Shown here one piece after another: positions 1 through 7,985 of a stretch of DNA of 64,000 nucleotides. Positions within the stretch are counted from its first letter, which is position 1; every line of letters starts with the position of its first letter. The translations under genes and the position numbers were made by a program. The stretch is from assembly GCA_034670145.1 (NCBI GenBank), contig JAXMOA010000022.1, positions 1 through 64,000 on the forward strand, written 5' to 3'. The DNA comes from HXMU1420-2 sp034670145 (GTDB lineage: Bacteria > Pseudomonadota > Alphaproteobacteria > Rhodobacterales > Rhodobacteraceae). The notes under the pieces are model-generated. The model ran no database searches and was not told where the DNA came from. It was given only the letters and a program-made list of their open reading frames with translations.

Positions 1-44
1 TCAATCACCGACCACTCGAAGTCCGTCAAATCAAAACGCGCCAT
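1..44 (-). CDS. IS5-family transposase, N-terminal fragment cut by the window edge
   Basis: Only the first 14 codons are in the window. They read MARFDLTDFEWSVI, an opening that I recognise from IS5-family (IS427-like) transposases. A strong ribosome binding site, AGGAGG, lies 5 bases before the ATG on the minus strand. The insertion sequence would end somewhere between about 55 and 117, but I cannot place its terminal repeat without the other end. Whether the element is intact cannot be seen. Confidence 0.7.
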   Translation of the reverse strand, partial: MARFDLTDFEWSVI

Positions 45-117
45 TTCTGCCTCCTGCTCTTTGCAAGTAGTGAGTCAGAAGTCGCTAAAATCAGCAAGAC
101 ATTTATGGGTATGTGGC

Positions 118-999
118 CTAGACCCCGGTGCCATCCGGGACATGGGCCTTGATGCATTTCAACATGGCCTGAACTTTTTCGGTGCGATGCAAGTCGACAT
201 GGGTGACCAGCCATCCGGAAATCTTCCAGTTTGGGTTGGGCGGCAGGACTGCATGCAGGTCGGCGCGCGCCGCTGCGTCGGTGTCGCTGGCAAAGCCCAG
301 GCCGACGCCTGCCCGGACGGCCTCGGCGGTGACCCAGATGTCGCGTGAGGATAGGGCGATCATTTCCGGGCGGATATGATCCTTGATCCAGTTGCCAAAG
401 GGCAAACGCTCGTGCGGGAATTGTGGCAGGACGAAATTGTGACCGGTCCAGTCCTGGGTGTTGTCGGGTCTGCCATGGCGGGCAAGGTAGCTGTCATGGG
501 CGTAGAGATTGAAGCTGATGTCGCCGAATTGGGTGACGACGTAGTCGAGATGCTCGGGCCGGGCACCGGCGCGCAGGGCGATATGCGCTTCGCCATATTC
601 CAGCCTGGCCAGGTCTTCTCCAACATCCACATGGACCAGACATTGCGGGTTTTCCTGACGGAACTGGGCAATCGCCCCCATCAAGAGGCCGGCGAAGGGG
701 GCGAGGATGGTGAGTTTGATCTCTCCTTCGATCTGGGTCTTGCCGCCCTGCACGCGGCCGGCGAGGTCGTCTATCAGTTCTTCGGCTTTCTGGGCGACGC
801 GCAGGACATCCTGTCCGATTTCGGTCAGCGCATATCCCCGGGCGTGGCGGATGAAGACCTTGCCGCCGATTTCGTCCTCTAGTGCATCAATATGGCGGTT
901 GATCGTGGCGCGGTGCAGGCCCAGCGTTTGCGCCGCTGCGCTTACGGTTCCCAGTTTTGCCACCCAATATGCGGTGCGCAGTTCGGTCCATTTGTCCAT
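118..999 (-). CDS. LysR-family transcriptional regulator
   Basis: A 293-residue protein of normal LysR length. The N-terminal winged helix-turn-helix covers about residues 1-65, including the segment VSAAAQTLGLHRATINRHI, and an effector-binding domain follows. I chose the ATG at 999 (MDKWTELRTAYW); the longer frame back to 1125 adds 42 residues without homology-like character. The gene is divergent from the DoxX / FMN reductase / monooxygenase genes, so it probably controls them from the 107-base shared promoter region. The effector is unknown. Confidence 0.88.
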   Translation of the reverse strand: MDKWTELRTAYWVAKLGTVSAAAQTLGLHRATINRHIDALEDEIGGKVFIRHARGYALTEIGQDVLRVAQKAEELIDDLAGRVQGGKTQIEGEIKLTILAPFAGLLMGAIAQFRQENPQCLVHVDVGEDLARLEYGEAHIALRAGARPEHLDYVVTQFGDISFNLYAHDSYLARHGRPDNTQDWTGHNFVLPQFPHERLPFGNWIKDHIRPEMIALSSRDIWVTAEAVRAGVGLGFASDTDAAARADLHAVLPPNPNWKISGWLVTHVDLHRTEKVQAMLKCIKAHVPDGTGV

Positions 1000-1106
1000 T
1001 TGTCTATGCTCGTTTTGCGCACACTTAGCGCTCGATTTCGCGCATTGAGGAAGATTATGCGGCATCTTATCTGGATCCCAAGGACATAAACAACCTCGGG
1101 ATTGAG

Positions 1107-1475
1107 ATGATGAAATATGTTTCATTGGGTCTGCGGGCCCTTCTTACACTGGCATTTGTGGCGGCTGGCCTGGCCAAGTTGGCGGGCGTCGACATGATGG
1201 TTGCCACTTTTGATGCCGTCGGAGTCGGACAATGGCTGCGGTATGTGACGGGCATAATCGAAGTGGGCGGTGCGGTGCTGTTGTGGTTGCCGCGTCGGCA
1301 GGTTCTGGCATCAGCCCTGTTGGGGGGAACAATGGTTGGCGCGGTGCTGGCGCATCTTTTCGTTCTGGGCGCGGCCGAAGGGGTTCCTGCGGTTGTTCTG
1401 GGCCTGATCTGTGCGGCGGTGATGTACCTGCACCGGGATCAGATCAACGAAACTCTTGGTCGGGCATCTGCCTGA
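1107..1475 (+). CDS. DoxX-like small membrane protein
   Basis: A 122-residue integral membrane protein with about four hydrophobic helices and an N-terminal pattern (LRALLTLAFVAAGLAKLAG) typical of the DoxX/SURF4-like family. Members are often linked to redox or thiol stress, but the biochemical role here is unknown. It is the first gene of a likely operon with the NAD(P)H-FMN reductase (24-base gap) and the luciferase-like monooxygenase, all divergent from the LysR gene. The start could be either of two consecutive ATGs at 1107 and 1110. Confidence 0.75.
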   Translation: MMKYVSLGLRALLTLAFVAAGLAKLAGVDMMVATFDAVGVGQWLRYVTGIIEVGGAVLLWLPRRQVLASALLGGTMVGAVLAHLFVLGAAEGVPAVVLGLICAAVMYLHRDQINETLGRASA

Positions 1476-1499
1476 TACCCTCGTTTGACGGAGACTATC

Positions 1500-2078
1500 A
1501 TGACACATTCACGCAAGATCCTGGTTTTTGCTGGCAGCAACAGCCCCCATTCGATCAACAAGCGTCTGGCGGTTCATGCCGCAACTGTTTTGCAAGAGAC
1601 GGCAGGGGCGCCATTGGACATCGAGGTGCTTGATCTGAACGATTATGAGATGCCGATCTATAGCCCCGCACGTGAGGCGGCAGGCATCCCGCAGCAAGCG
1701 CTGGATTTTTTCGCCAAGATCGGTGGGGCCGATGGGCTGATCCTGTCGCTGGCCGAGCATAACGGCAGCTATACGGCGGCGTTCAAGAACATCTTTGACT
1801 GGTGTAGCCGGATTGAAATGGCGCTGTTCCAGCAAAAGCCGATGCTGTTGATGGCGACGTCGCCTGGGCCGTCGGGCGCGCAGCATGTGCATGGGGCCGC
1901 TAAGGGTGGTTTTCCTTTCTTTGGTGCCAATATCGTTTCGACGTTTCAGTTTGGTCCGTTCTCAGAGCATTTTGACGATCAAACCGAGCGTCTGTCTTCG
2001 CCTGCGTTGATTGATGAGCTGCAAGCCGCTGTTGCCGCGCTGAACGGCGCATTGGGTGAAGCTGCGCAAGCGGCCTGA
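1500..2078 (+). CDS. NAD(P)H-dependent FMN reductase
   Basis: A 192-residue flavodoxin-like fold protein. The N-terminal phosphate-binding loop follows KILVFAGSNSPHSINKRLA, and the GLILSLAEHNGSYTAAFKNIFDW segment around residues 75-100 matches the SsuE/ChrR/ArsH-type NADPH-dependent FMN reductases. It reduces FMN with NAD(P)H. The next gene encodes a luciferase-like FMNH2-dependent monooxygenase, so it is probably the reductase half of a two-component system. I chose ATG 1500, preceded by GACGGAG, over an upstream in-frame TTG at 1485. Confidence 0.87.
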   Translation: MTHSRKILVFAGSNSPHSINKRLAVHAATVLQETAGAPLDIEVLDLNDYEMPIYSPAREAAGIPQQALDFFAKIGGADGLILSLAEHNGSYTAAFKNIFDWCSRIEMALFQQKPMLLMATSPGPSGAQHVHGAAKGGFPFFGANIVSTFQFGPFSEHFDDQTERLSSPALIDELQAAVAALNGALGEAAQAA

Positions 2079-2164
2079 GGCGTCGACGACCCATGGCCGG
2101 TCCGTTCGCGTGTTGGGCGTGGGCGGGCCGGTCTTGGCCGTGTGACTGATCGCGAGGAACGACC

Positions 2165-3202
2165 ATGGAAATCGGTGTTGATAGTTTTGCGGCGTTTTTG
2201 CCGGAAACCGAGAATCAGGCCTTTGTGCCGGCCAGCCAGCGGATGGCGGACCTATTGGCCGAGGTTGAAACGGCGGATCGGGTGGGGCTGGATGCCTTTG
2301 GGGTCGGTGAACACCACCGTGCAGAGTTTCTGGATGCGGCCCCGGCCGTCATATTGGCGGCGGCTGCGGCGCGGACCCGCAAAATTCGGCTGAATTCCGC
2401 AGTGACGGTGTTGAGTGCCGCAGATCCGGTGCGGGTGTTTCAGGACTTTGCGACGATTGATCTGATCTCGCAGGGGCGGGTCGAGATTGTGGCCGGGCGG
2501 GGGTCTTTTGTTGAGGCGTTCCCGTTGTTTGGATTTGCGCGCGCAGACTATGACGCGTTGTTTGCGGAAAAGCTGAAGCTGTTGATGCAGCTGCGTGACG
2601 AGACCCATGTGACGTGGCAGGGGCGGTTTCGGCCGGCGTTGACGGGGCAGGGCGTGTATCCGCGGCCGATGCAGGAAAAACTGCCGATCTGGCTGGGTGT
2701 GGGGGGCACGCCCGAGTCCTTCTTGCGGGCCGGGAGCCTGGGTTTGCCTTTGATGATCGCGATTATCGGTGGCGATTTTGCACGGTTCCGGCCCTTGGTT
2801 GATCTGTACTACGAGGCCGGACGGCGGGCGGGTCATCAACGCGAAGACCTGAAGATTGCCATTCACGCCATGGGGTTTGTAGGCGAGACTGATGCCGAGG
2901 CGCGGGATGCCTTTTATCCGGGATGGGCGCGGGCGATGAACCAGATCGGAGCTGAGCGGGGCTTTCCTGCGGCCAGCCGGGGCCAGTTCGAGGCGCTATG
3001 TGGTCCGCAGGGGGCGTTCCTTGTGGGCAGTCCGCAAACGGTGCGCGACAAGATGATCGCGGCGGATGCGACGATGGGGGGCATTGCGCGGGTGACGTTC
3101 CAGATGAGCACGGCCATGCTGGACACCGAGCAAATGCAACGATCCATCACCTTGCTGGGTACAGAAGTGGCGCCGGCTGTTCGGGCGGCCTTGGCGCGGT
3201 GA
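2165..3202 (+). CDS. Luciferase-like (LLM class) flavin-dependent oxidoreductase
   Basis: A 345-residue TIM-barrel protein of the bacterial luciferase-like monooxygenase family. Family features include the early FGVGEHH motif (about residues 40-46), NSAVTVLSAADPVRVFQDFA, and the QGRVEIVAGRGSF segment. Such enzymes use reduced FMN and O2 to oxidise organic substrates. It lies 86 bases after an FMN reductase gene, which suggests they work together. The substrate cannot be read from the sequence. Confidence 0.88.
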   Translation: MEIGVDSFAAFLPETENQAFVPASQRMADLLAEVETADRVGLDAFGVGEHHRAEFLDAAPAVILAAAAARTRKIRLNSAVTVLSAADPVRVFQDFATIDLISQGRVEIVAGRGSFVEAFPLFGFARADYDALFAEKLKLLMQLRDETHVTWQGRFRPALTGQGVYPRPMQEKLPIWLGVGGTPESFLRAGSLGLPLMIAIIGGDFARFRPLVDLYYEAGRRAGHQREDLKIAIHAMGFVGETDAEARDAFYPGWARAMNQIGAERGFPAASRGQFEALCGPQGAFLVGSPQTVRDKMIAADATMGGIARVTFQMSTAMLDTEQMQRSITLLGTEVAPAVRAALAR

Positions 3203-3233
3203 ACGTGCGGGACTAGCGGGCTGCGGTCTGTGT

Positions 3234-3899
3234 CTATTGGTTCAGACCCAGCTGCTCTTCGCTGACATGTTCGGCCAGATGGTTGATATGGCGCGCGCAG
3301 ATGGCCTGTGCCCGCGCGATATCTTTTTGAGTGCAGGCCTCAAGCATTTCGGCATGTTCTTGCATTGAGCGGTCAAGCTGGATGCCGCTGATCGTGAACA
3401 GATGGGTGCGCAGGGCCATGAGCGGGCCGATCGTGGTTTCGTACACCTTGATCATCGAGCTGTTTGCGCTGTTGGCGATGATGGCCCGGTGAAACGTCAG
3501 ATCTCCGCGCGAATATTCTTTGGTATCAGATGCTTTGATGGCGTTTTTCATCTGATGGATGCCCTTTTCCATCCCCGTGATCAGGCTGGAATGGTTGCGT
3601 TCAATCGCAAGTTCCAGACAGGCGGTTTCCAGGATGTTGCGATGTTCGCAAAGGTCCTGAGTGACGCGGGCGTCGGGGGCAAAAACGAAAGAGCCGCGTT
3701 TGGGCATGACACGGACCAGCCCTTCGATTTGCAGCAGGACCAATGCTTCGCGCACCGGCGAGCGGCTGACCTGAAGTTGATCGGCCAGCTTTTGTTCCGA
3801 CAATTTGGTGCCGAGCGAAAACTCTCCGAGAATGATCGCTTCGCGAATTTTCTCTGCTGTCAGTTCGGTCACGGATTTTTGGGGTTGGATTGGGTCCAT
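3234..3899 (-). CDS. GntR-family transcriptional regulator, FCD (FadR) subfamily
   Basis: A 221-residue regulator. The N-terminal winged helix covers about residues 8-75 (LSEQKLADQLQVSRSPVREAL is its recognition region) and an all-helical FCD ligand-binding domain follows, containing the D-L-T-F-H-R metal or ligand motif. I chose ATG 3899; the open frame runs far upstream but that part is antisense to the next gene. It is divergent from the FAD oxidase / TTT transporter operon and is its probable local regulator. A perfect 15-base palindrome in the shared promoter is the likely operator. Confidence 0.9.
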   Translation of the reverse strand: MDPIQPQKSVTELTAEKIREAIILGEFSLGTKLSEQKLADQLQVSRSPVREALVLLQIEGLVRVMPKRGSFVFAPDARVTQDLCEHRNILETACLELAIERNHSSLITGMEKGIHQMKNAIKASDTKEYSRGDLTFHRAIIANSANSSMIKVYETTIGPLMALRTHLFTISGIQLDRSMQEHAEMLEACTQKDIARAQAICARHINHLAEHVSEEQLGLNQ

Positions 3900-3943
3900 G
3901 TGCCTGCAGGTGAAACGAGAAGTCCGGACAAGGTGTATGTGTC

Positions 3944-3992
3944 TAACATGGTAGATGTCAATTGACACTGATTGCACCATGTAACATGGTAG
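3944..3992. promoter_or_regulatory. Probable GntR operator: palindrome plus repeated half-site
   Basis: ACCATGTAACATGGT at 3976-3990 is a perfect 15-base palindrome around a central A. Its right half with flanks, TAACATGGTAG, occurs twice as a direct repeat, at 3944-3954 and 3982-3992. The site lies between the divergent GntR/FCD gene and the FAD oxidase gene, where an autoregulator would bind. The assignment to this regulator is inference. Confidence 0.65.
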
Positions 3993-4037
3993 TTTGAGAA
4001 TCAGTTCCGGGTGAGTTGCTGGGGAGGCGGCAGGGAG

Positions 4038-5510
4038 ATGGACGTGATGACCGAGACGATGTCGCACGCGGCGGATGGGGTGTTGAAGGGTTTGACGGAT
4101 ATCGTCGGCCCGGCGCATGTCATCGCTGGCACCGACGATCTGGCTGCTGCTTATCGCGAGGATTGGACGGGGCAATATGCGGGGGTGCCTGTGGCCGTTG
4201 CCCGGCCAAAGACCACGCAGGAGGTTTCCGCAATTGTCCGCTTGTGCGCCCAGCATGGCGTTTCGATTGTTCCCTCGGGTGGGCGTACCGGATTGTGTGG
4301 AGGCGGCGTATCGCTGCCGGAGCACAACAGCCTGATCCTGTCGATGGAGCGGATGAATGCGATCCGGGGCGTGGATGTGGATGGCCGCACGCTGACGGTT
4401 GAGGCCGGTGTGATCCTGCAAACCGCGCAGGCCGAGGCCAGCGCACATGGGCTGGTTTTTCCTTTGACCTTTGGCGCGCAGGGCAGTGCCATGATTGGCG
4501 GGGCGATGTCGACCAATGCGGGTGGGTCGAATGTGGTGCGCTATGGCACGACGCGCGAATTGTGCATTGGCATCGAGGCGGTTTTGCCGGATGGGTCGAT
4601 CATTGACGCGTTGACGGGGCTGCGCAAGGACAACACGGGCTATGACCTGAAGGATCTGTTGATCGGGGCTGAAGGCACCTTGGGGATCATCACGGCGGCT
4701 GTTTTCAAGCTGTCGGCCATGCCGCTGACGCGGACGACGGGTTTCTTGTCGTTGGCCACATTGGGCGATGCGCCCCGGGTGCTGAACGCCTTGCAGGATC
4801 AGACCGGCGGGGCGGTCGAGGCCTATGAATACATGCCGGCTGCGGCTGTGGATGTCATCTGTCGTGCCTTTCCCAAGACCCGGCGCCCGCTGGAGGAGTC
4901 CGCGGACACCGGTTTGTTCTTTGAGGTGGCCTCTAACCGCAAGGATGATGCGGCGCCGGGCGACGGCGGCGGGACGCGGTTGCAGGATCTGGTTTTCGCC
5001 ACTCTGGAGGCGCTGATGGAGGAGGGCGCTATTGTGGATGCGATGATCGCGCAATCAGAACAACAGCGCCTGGATCTATGGGCCATGCGGGAGGCGACGC
5101 TGGAGGCGATCACGGCCAATGGACCGGCCTATCACATGGATATCTCGCTGCCTTTGGCGGCGATCCATGAATTTGTGTCGACCATGGATGCGTCGGTTGC
5201 GGAGCTGGGCTTTCAGCCTTTGACGGTCGGGCATTTGGGGGATGGCAATCTGCACTATGCGTTGAGCGCGGCGGATGGTCAGGACTATGCGAGCCTGCCG
5301 CTTGGCCAGGCCAAGGAACAGGCCTTTGCCCTGTTGTCGCGTCTGAACGGATCGTTTTCGGCGGAACATGGGATCGGACAAAGCAAGCTGGACGTCATGC
5401 GCAGCCTAAAACAGGCCAGCCAACTGGCGGCGATGCGGGCCATCAAACAGGCGTTGGATCCTGACGGGCTGATGAACCCCGGAAAGTTCATTCCCGGGGA
5501 CGGGAGTTGA
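4038..5510 (+). CDS. FAD-binding oxidase (GlcD / D-lactate dehydrogenase type)
   Basis: A 490-residue protein of the FAD-linked oxidase family that acts on 2-hydroxy acids (GlcD, D-2-hydroxyglutarate and D-lactate dehydrogenases). The PCMH-type FAD domain contains VPSGGRTGLCGGGV (about residue 75) and GGAMSTNAGGSNVVRYG. The C-terminal domain ends with HLGDGNLHY and the SAEHGIGQSKLD motif. ATG 4047 is an equally possible start. It heads the operon with the exported hydrolase and TctCBA, suggesting oxidation of a 2-hydroxy carboxylate brought in by that transporter. Confidence 0.88.
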   Translation: MDVMTETMSHAADGVLKGLTDIVGPAHVIAGTDDLAAAYREDWTGQYAGVPVAVARPKTTQEVSAIVRLCAQHGVSIVPSGGRTGLCGGGVSLPEHNSLILSMERMNAIRGVDVDGRTLTVEAGVILQTAQAEASAHGLVFPLTFGAQGSAMIGGAMSTNAGGSNVVRYGTTRELCIGIEAVLPDGSIIDALTGLRKDNTGYDLKDLLIGAEGTLGIITAAVFKLSAMPLTRTTGFLSLATLGDAPRVLNALQDQTGGAVEAYEYMPAAAVDVICRAFPKTRRPLEESADTGLFFEVASNRKDDAAPGDGGGTRLQDLVFATLEALMEEGAIVDAMIAQSEQQRLDLWAMREATLEAITANGPAYHMDISLPLAAIHEFVSTMDASVAELGFQPLTVGHLGDGNLHYALSAADGQDYASLPLGQAKEQAFALLSRLNGSFSAEHGIGQSKLDVMRSLKQASQLAAMRAIKQALDPDGLMNPGKFIPGDGS

Positions 5511-5551
5511 GATCCACGTCCTGAAAAACGTTGAGCTATGGAGGAAGCAAC

Positions 5552-6508
5552 ATGAAACATTTGATCGCAAAAGGGTTGGGCGCGGCCCTGGCTTTGGGAT
5601 TGTCGGTACCGGCAAGCGCGCAGGCGCTGTTTGACGGCTGCCCGTCGGACGAGATTCTGGCGCGGTTTGTGGAGTTTGGACGCTCTGGCATGATGCCGCA
5701 GGATCTGGGGCGCTGGCTGAGCACGCCGGATGCGCAATACATTGAGCCATGGGCCGCGTTTGACAATGTTGACTATGTTGGCATTTGCTGGGTTTCGGCC
5801 TGGCTGGTGCATACGGATGAAGGCACCGTGCTGATTGATACGCTCTATGGCCCCTTCACGCCGATGCTGTTGGAGAATATTGCCAAGACCGGCACTGATC
5901 TGGCGGATATCAAATATGTTTTGATGACCCATGGCCATTTTGACCATGCGGCCGGTGCAGCCGTGCTGAAACCGCAGCTGCCCAATGCAACATTTGTGAT
6001 GACGCAAAAGGGCTGGGAAGAGGCCAAGCAATCCTCTGAGGCATCACAAGCCACCCGGCGGGCGTGGAACATGATCGAGCCGGAAATGGTTGTGGCGGGC
6101 GGCGATGAGATTACGCTGGGCGGCAACACTTTCACTGTCGTTGAGACACCGGGGCATACCTGGGGCACGGCCTCGTACATGTTTGACGTGAAAGATGCAG
6201 ATGCGACCTACCGTTCGATCACCATTGGCGGTCTGGGATTGAATGCGATCCGGGGGCCAGAGCAGGTCGAGGCGTTTATCGACAGTCTGGATCGGATCCG
6301 GGCCTTGGCCGAAGCTGAGGACGGCGGCATTGACGTGCATCTGACAACCCATGGTTTTTCCAACGGTCTGGACGAAGACCGTCAGGCGATGGCTGCGCGC
6401 GCCGAAGGGGAGCCCAACGTGCTGGTCGATCCCGAAGGGCTGTTGGCGCAGATCGCGAGTTTGCGGGCCGGCGCGGTGAAACGGTTGGCCGTTGAACAGA
6501 ACAAGTAA
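5552..6508 (+). CDS. Exported metallo-beta-lactamase-fold hydrolase
   Basis: A 318-residue protein with a clear Sec signal peptide (MKHLIAKGLGAALALGL, cleavage near ASAQA), so it acts in the periplasm. The zinc-binding motif HGHFDH is at residues 127-132, a PGH motif puts a further histidine at 202, and a third region follows with TTHG. This is the subclass B3-like arrangement. A ribosome binding site GGAGG lies just before ATG 5552. Between an FAD-linked oxidase and a TTT transporter it might hydrolyse an ester, lactone or amide before uptake; antibiotic hydrolysis is not implied. Confidence 0.85.
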   Translation: MKHLIAKGLGAALALGLSVPASAQALFDGCPSDEILARFVEFGRSGMMPQDLGRWLSTPDAQYIEPWAAFDNVDYVGICWVSAWLVHTDEGTVLIDTLYGPFTPMLLENIAKTGTDLADIKYVLMTHGHFDHAAGAAVLKPQLPNATFVMTQKGWEEAKQSSEASQATRRAWNMIEPEMVVAGGDEITLGGNTFTVVETPGHTWGTASYMFDVKDADATYRSITIGGLGLNAIRGPEQVEAFIDSLDRIRALAEAEDGGIDVHLTTHGFSNGLDEDRQAMAARAEGEPNVLVDPEGLLAQIASLRAGAVKRLAVEQNK

Positions 6509-6538
6509 GCGAACGACGATAAATAGGGAGGATATCCA

Positions 6539-7486
6539 ATGAAATTTACGTCAAAACTCAAGGCACTTGGTGCTGCGGCTCTGATCGCATTCGGTGCGCC
6601 TGTTGTGGCCGAGGATTGGGCACCGAGCAAACCGATCACGATCCAGATCGGATTTGGGGCAGGGGGATCGACCGATACGATGGGTCGCGTTCTGGCCGAG
6701 GTGATCAAGGAGCAGACCGGTTGGAATGTCATCGTTGAAAACCGTCCTGGCGGCGGTGGCGTGGCGATGTTTACGGGCGTGTCTCAGCGGCCTGCCGACA
6801 ACCACACGGTTGGTATGGGTGTCGGAATTCCGGTGCTGGTGCAGTTGGTGCAGCGCGGCGACGAGCTGCCGTTTGATATCGACAGCTTTGATTATCTTGG
6901 CACCATTGCCAAGGCCGAGCTGGCGCTGGTTGCCAGCGCGGATGCGCCCTTTGATGATCTGGAAGGGATGATCGCCTATGCCAAGGAGCAAGGCAACATG
7001 CCTTTGGCGACCATGGCTCCGCCGCAGGTGTTGATGATGAAGGCCACGACCAAGGCCTCGGGTGTGGATTTCAACCTTGTGACTGCCGACGGCGGGGCCG
7101 AGGTGATCCGTTTGATCCTGGGTGGTCAGGTTCTGGCCGGTTTCGCGTCGGGCGAACATTTTCCATATCTTGAATCCGGGGACATGAAGGTCATTGCCAG
7201 CGCGAACCAGAGCCGTTTGAGCTATGCGCCCGAGACCAAGACATTTGTCGAGTCCGGCGTGGATGCCTTTGTCGATGCGGTCTTCTTCCTGGCCATGAAA
7301 GCCGGATCTGACCCCGCGGCTGTTGCGGCGATTGCCGGTGCGATTGATGCGGCTGTCCAATCGCCGGAAGTTGCGGAAATCGTGCGCAATGCGGTGCAGG
7401 GTGATCCTGTGAATATGGGCCGTGATGGCGCCAAGGCGATGATGGTTGACGGTCTGGAAAACGCCAAGCGTCTGTTCGCGAACTAA
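6539..7486 (+). CDS. Tripartite tricarboxylate transporter substrate-binding protein (Bug/TctC)
   Basis: A 315-residue periplasmic binding protein with a signal peptide ending near VVAED. Bug-family signatures are KPITIQIGFGAGGSTDTMGR and the NRPGGGGVAMF motif, which form the carboxylate-binding pocket. It captures a carboxylated substrate for the TctB/TctA membrane pair encoded next. A strong hairpin separates it from tctB, which would let this component be made in excess. The substrate is unknown. Confidence 0.9.
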   Translation: MKFTSKLKALGAAALIAFGAPVVAEDWAPSKPITIQIGFGAGGSTDTMGRVLAEVIKEQTGWNVIVENRPGGGGVAMFTGVSQRPADNHTVGMGVGIPVLVQLVQRGDELPFDIDSFDYLGTIAKAELALVASADAPFDDLEGMIAYAKEQGNMPLATMAPPQVLMMKATTKASGVDFNLVTADGGAEVIRLILGGQVLAGFASGEHFPYLESGDMKVIASANQSRLSYAPETKTFVESGVDAFVDAVFFLAMKAGSDPAAVAAIAGAIDAAVQSPEVAEIVRNAVQGDPVNMGRDGAKAMMVDGLENAKRLFAN

Positions 7487-7493
7487 GATCATG

Positions 7494-7520
7494 TGCCCCG
7501 CCGAGCGGATCGGCGGGGCA
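7494..7520 (+). terminator. Strong intra-operon hairpin between tctC and tctB
   Basis: TGCCCCGCCGA (7494-7504) pairs perfectly with TCGGCGGGGCA (7510-7520) around the 5-base loop GCGGA. There is no T-run. In this position it is more likely an mRNA-stabilising or partial-termination element that raises the ratio of binding protein to membrane subunits than a full terminator. Confidence 0.7.
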
Positions 7521-7547
7521 TATTCCAAAGGGAGGGGAGGCCCCCAG

Positions 7548-7976
7548 ATGAGCAACTCTGCAGACCGCTGGACCGGAGCATTTTTTCTGCTTTTCGGGCT
7601 GGCGATGTTTTTCCTGGTGATCCCGGTCTATGTCGAAGACGCGCAAGGCGGGAACCTGTCGCCCAGGACCATGCCGAATGTCATTGCCTGGGTCATTGCC
7701 GTTTGCGGTGGCTTTCTGGTGATCAAGCCTACGACCCATCAAGCGCCGGACGGGCGCTTTTTTGCCCAGGTGGCGGCCTATGTGGCGGTTCTGGGGGCGG
7801 CGATTTATGCGATGTCTCTGGTTGGGTTTATCTATGTCGCGCCTGTGCTTGCGCTCGTCATCATGCTGATGATCGGTGAGCGCCGCCCGCTATGGCTGGG
7901 GATCGGGGTTGTTCTGATGCCGGCTGCGATCTGGTTTCTTGTCACGCAACTTCTGGAACGGGGCCTGCCCGGATAG
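7548..7976 (+). CDS. Tripartite tricarboxylate transporter small membrane subunit (TctB)
   Basis: A 142-residue protein with four predicted membrane helices, matching TctB family length and topology. Helices include GAFFLLFGLAMFFLVI near the start and GIGVVLMPAAIWFLV near the end. I chose ATG 7548, preceded by the strong GGAGGGGAGG; an upstream in-frame start at 7446 would overlap tctC. It forms the membrane complex with TctA, whose gene follows after 9 bases. Confidence 0.85.
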   Translation: MSNSADRWTGAFFLLFGLAMFFLVIPVYVEDAQGGNLSPRTMPNVIAWVIAVCGGFLVIKPTTHQAPDGRFFAQVAAYVAVLGAAIYAMSLVGFIYVAPVLALVIMLMIGERRPLWLGIGVVLMPAAIWFLVTQLLERGLPG

Positions 7977-7985
7977 GACGCCGCA

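Noticed and set aside
3900..5054. N-terminal extension of the GntR/FCD frame over the FAD oxidase gene
   Set aside because: The extension is antisense to a well-supported gene; the helix-turn-helix begins just after ATG 3899.
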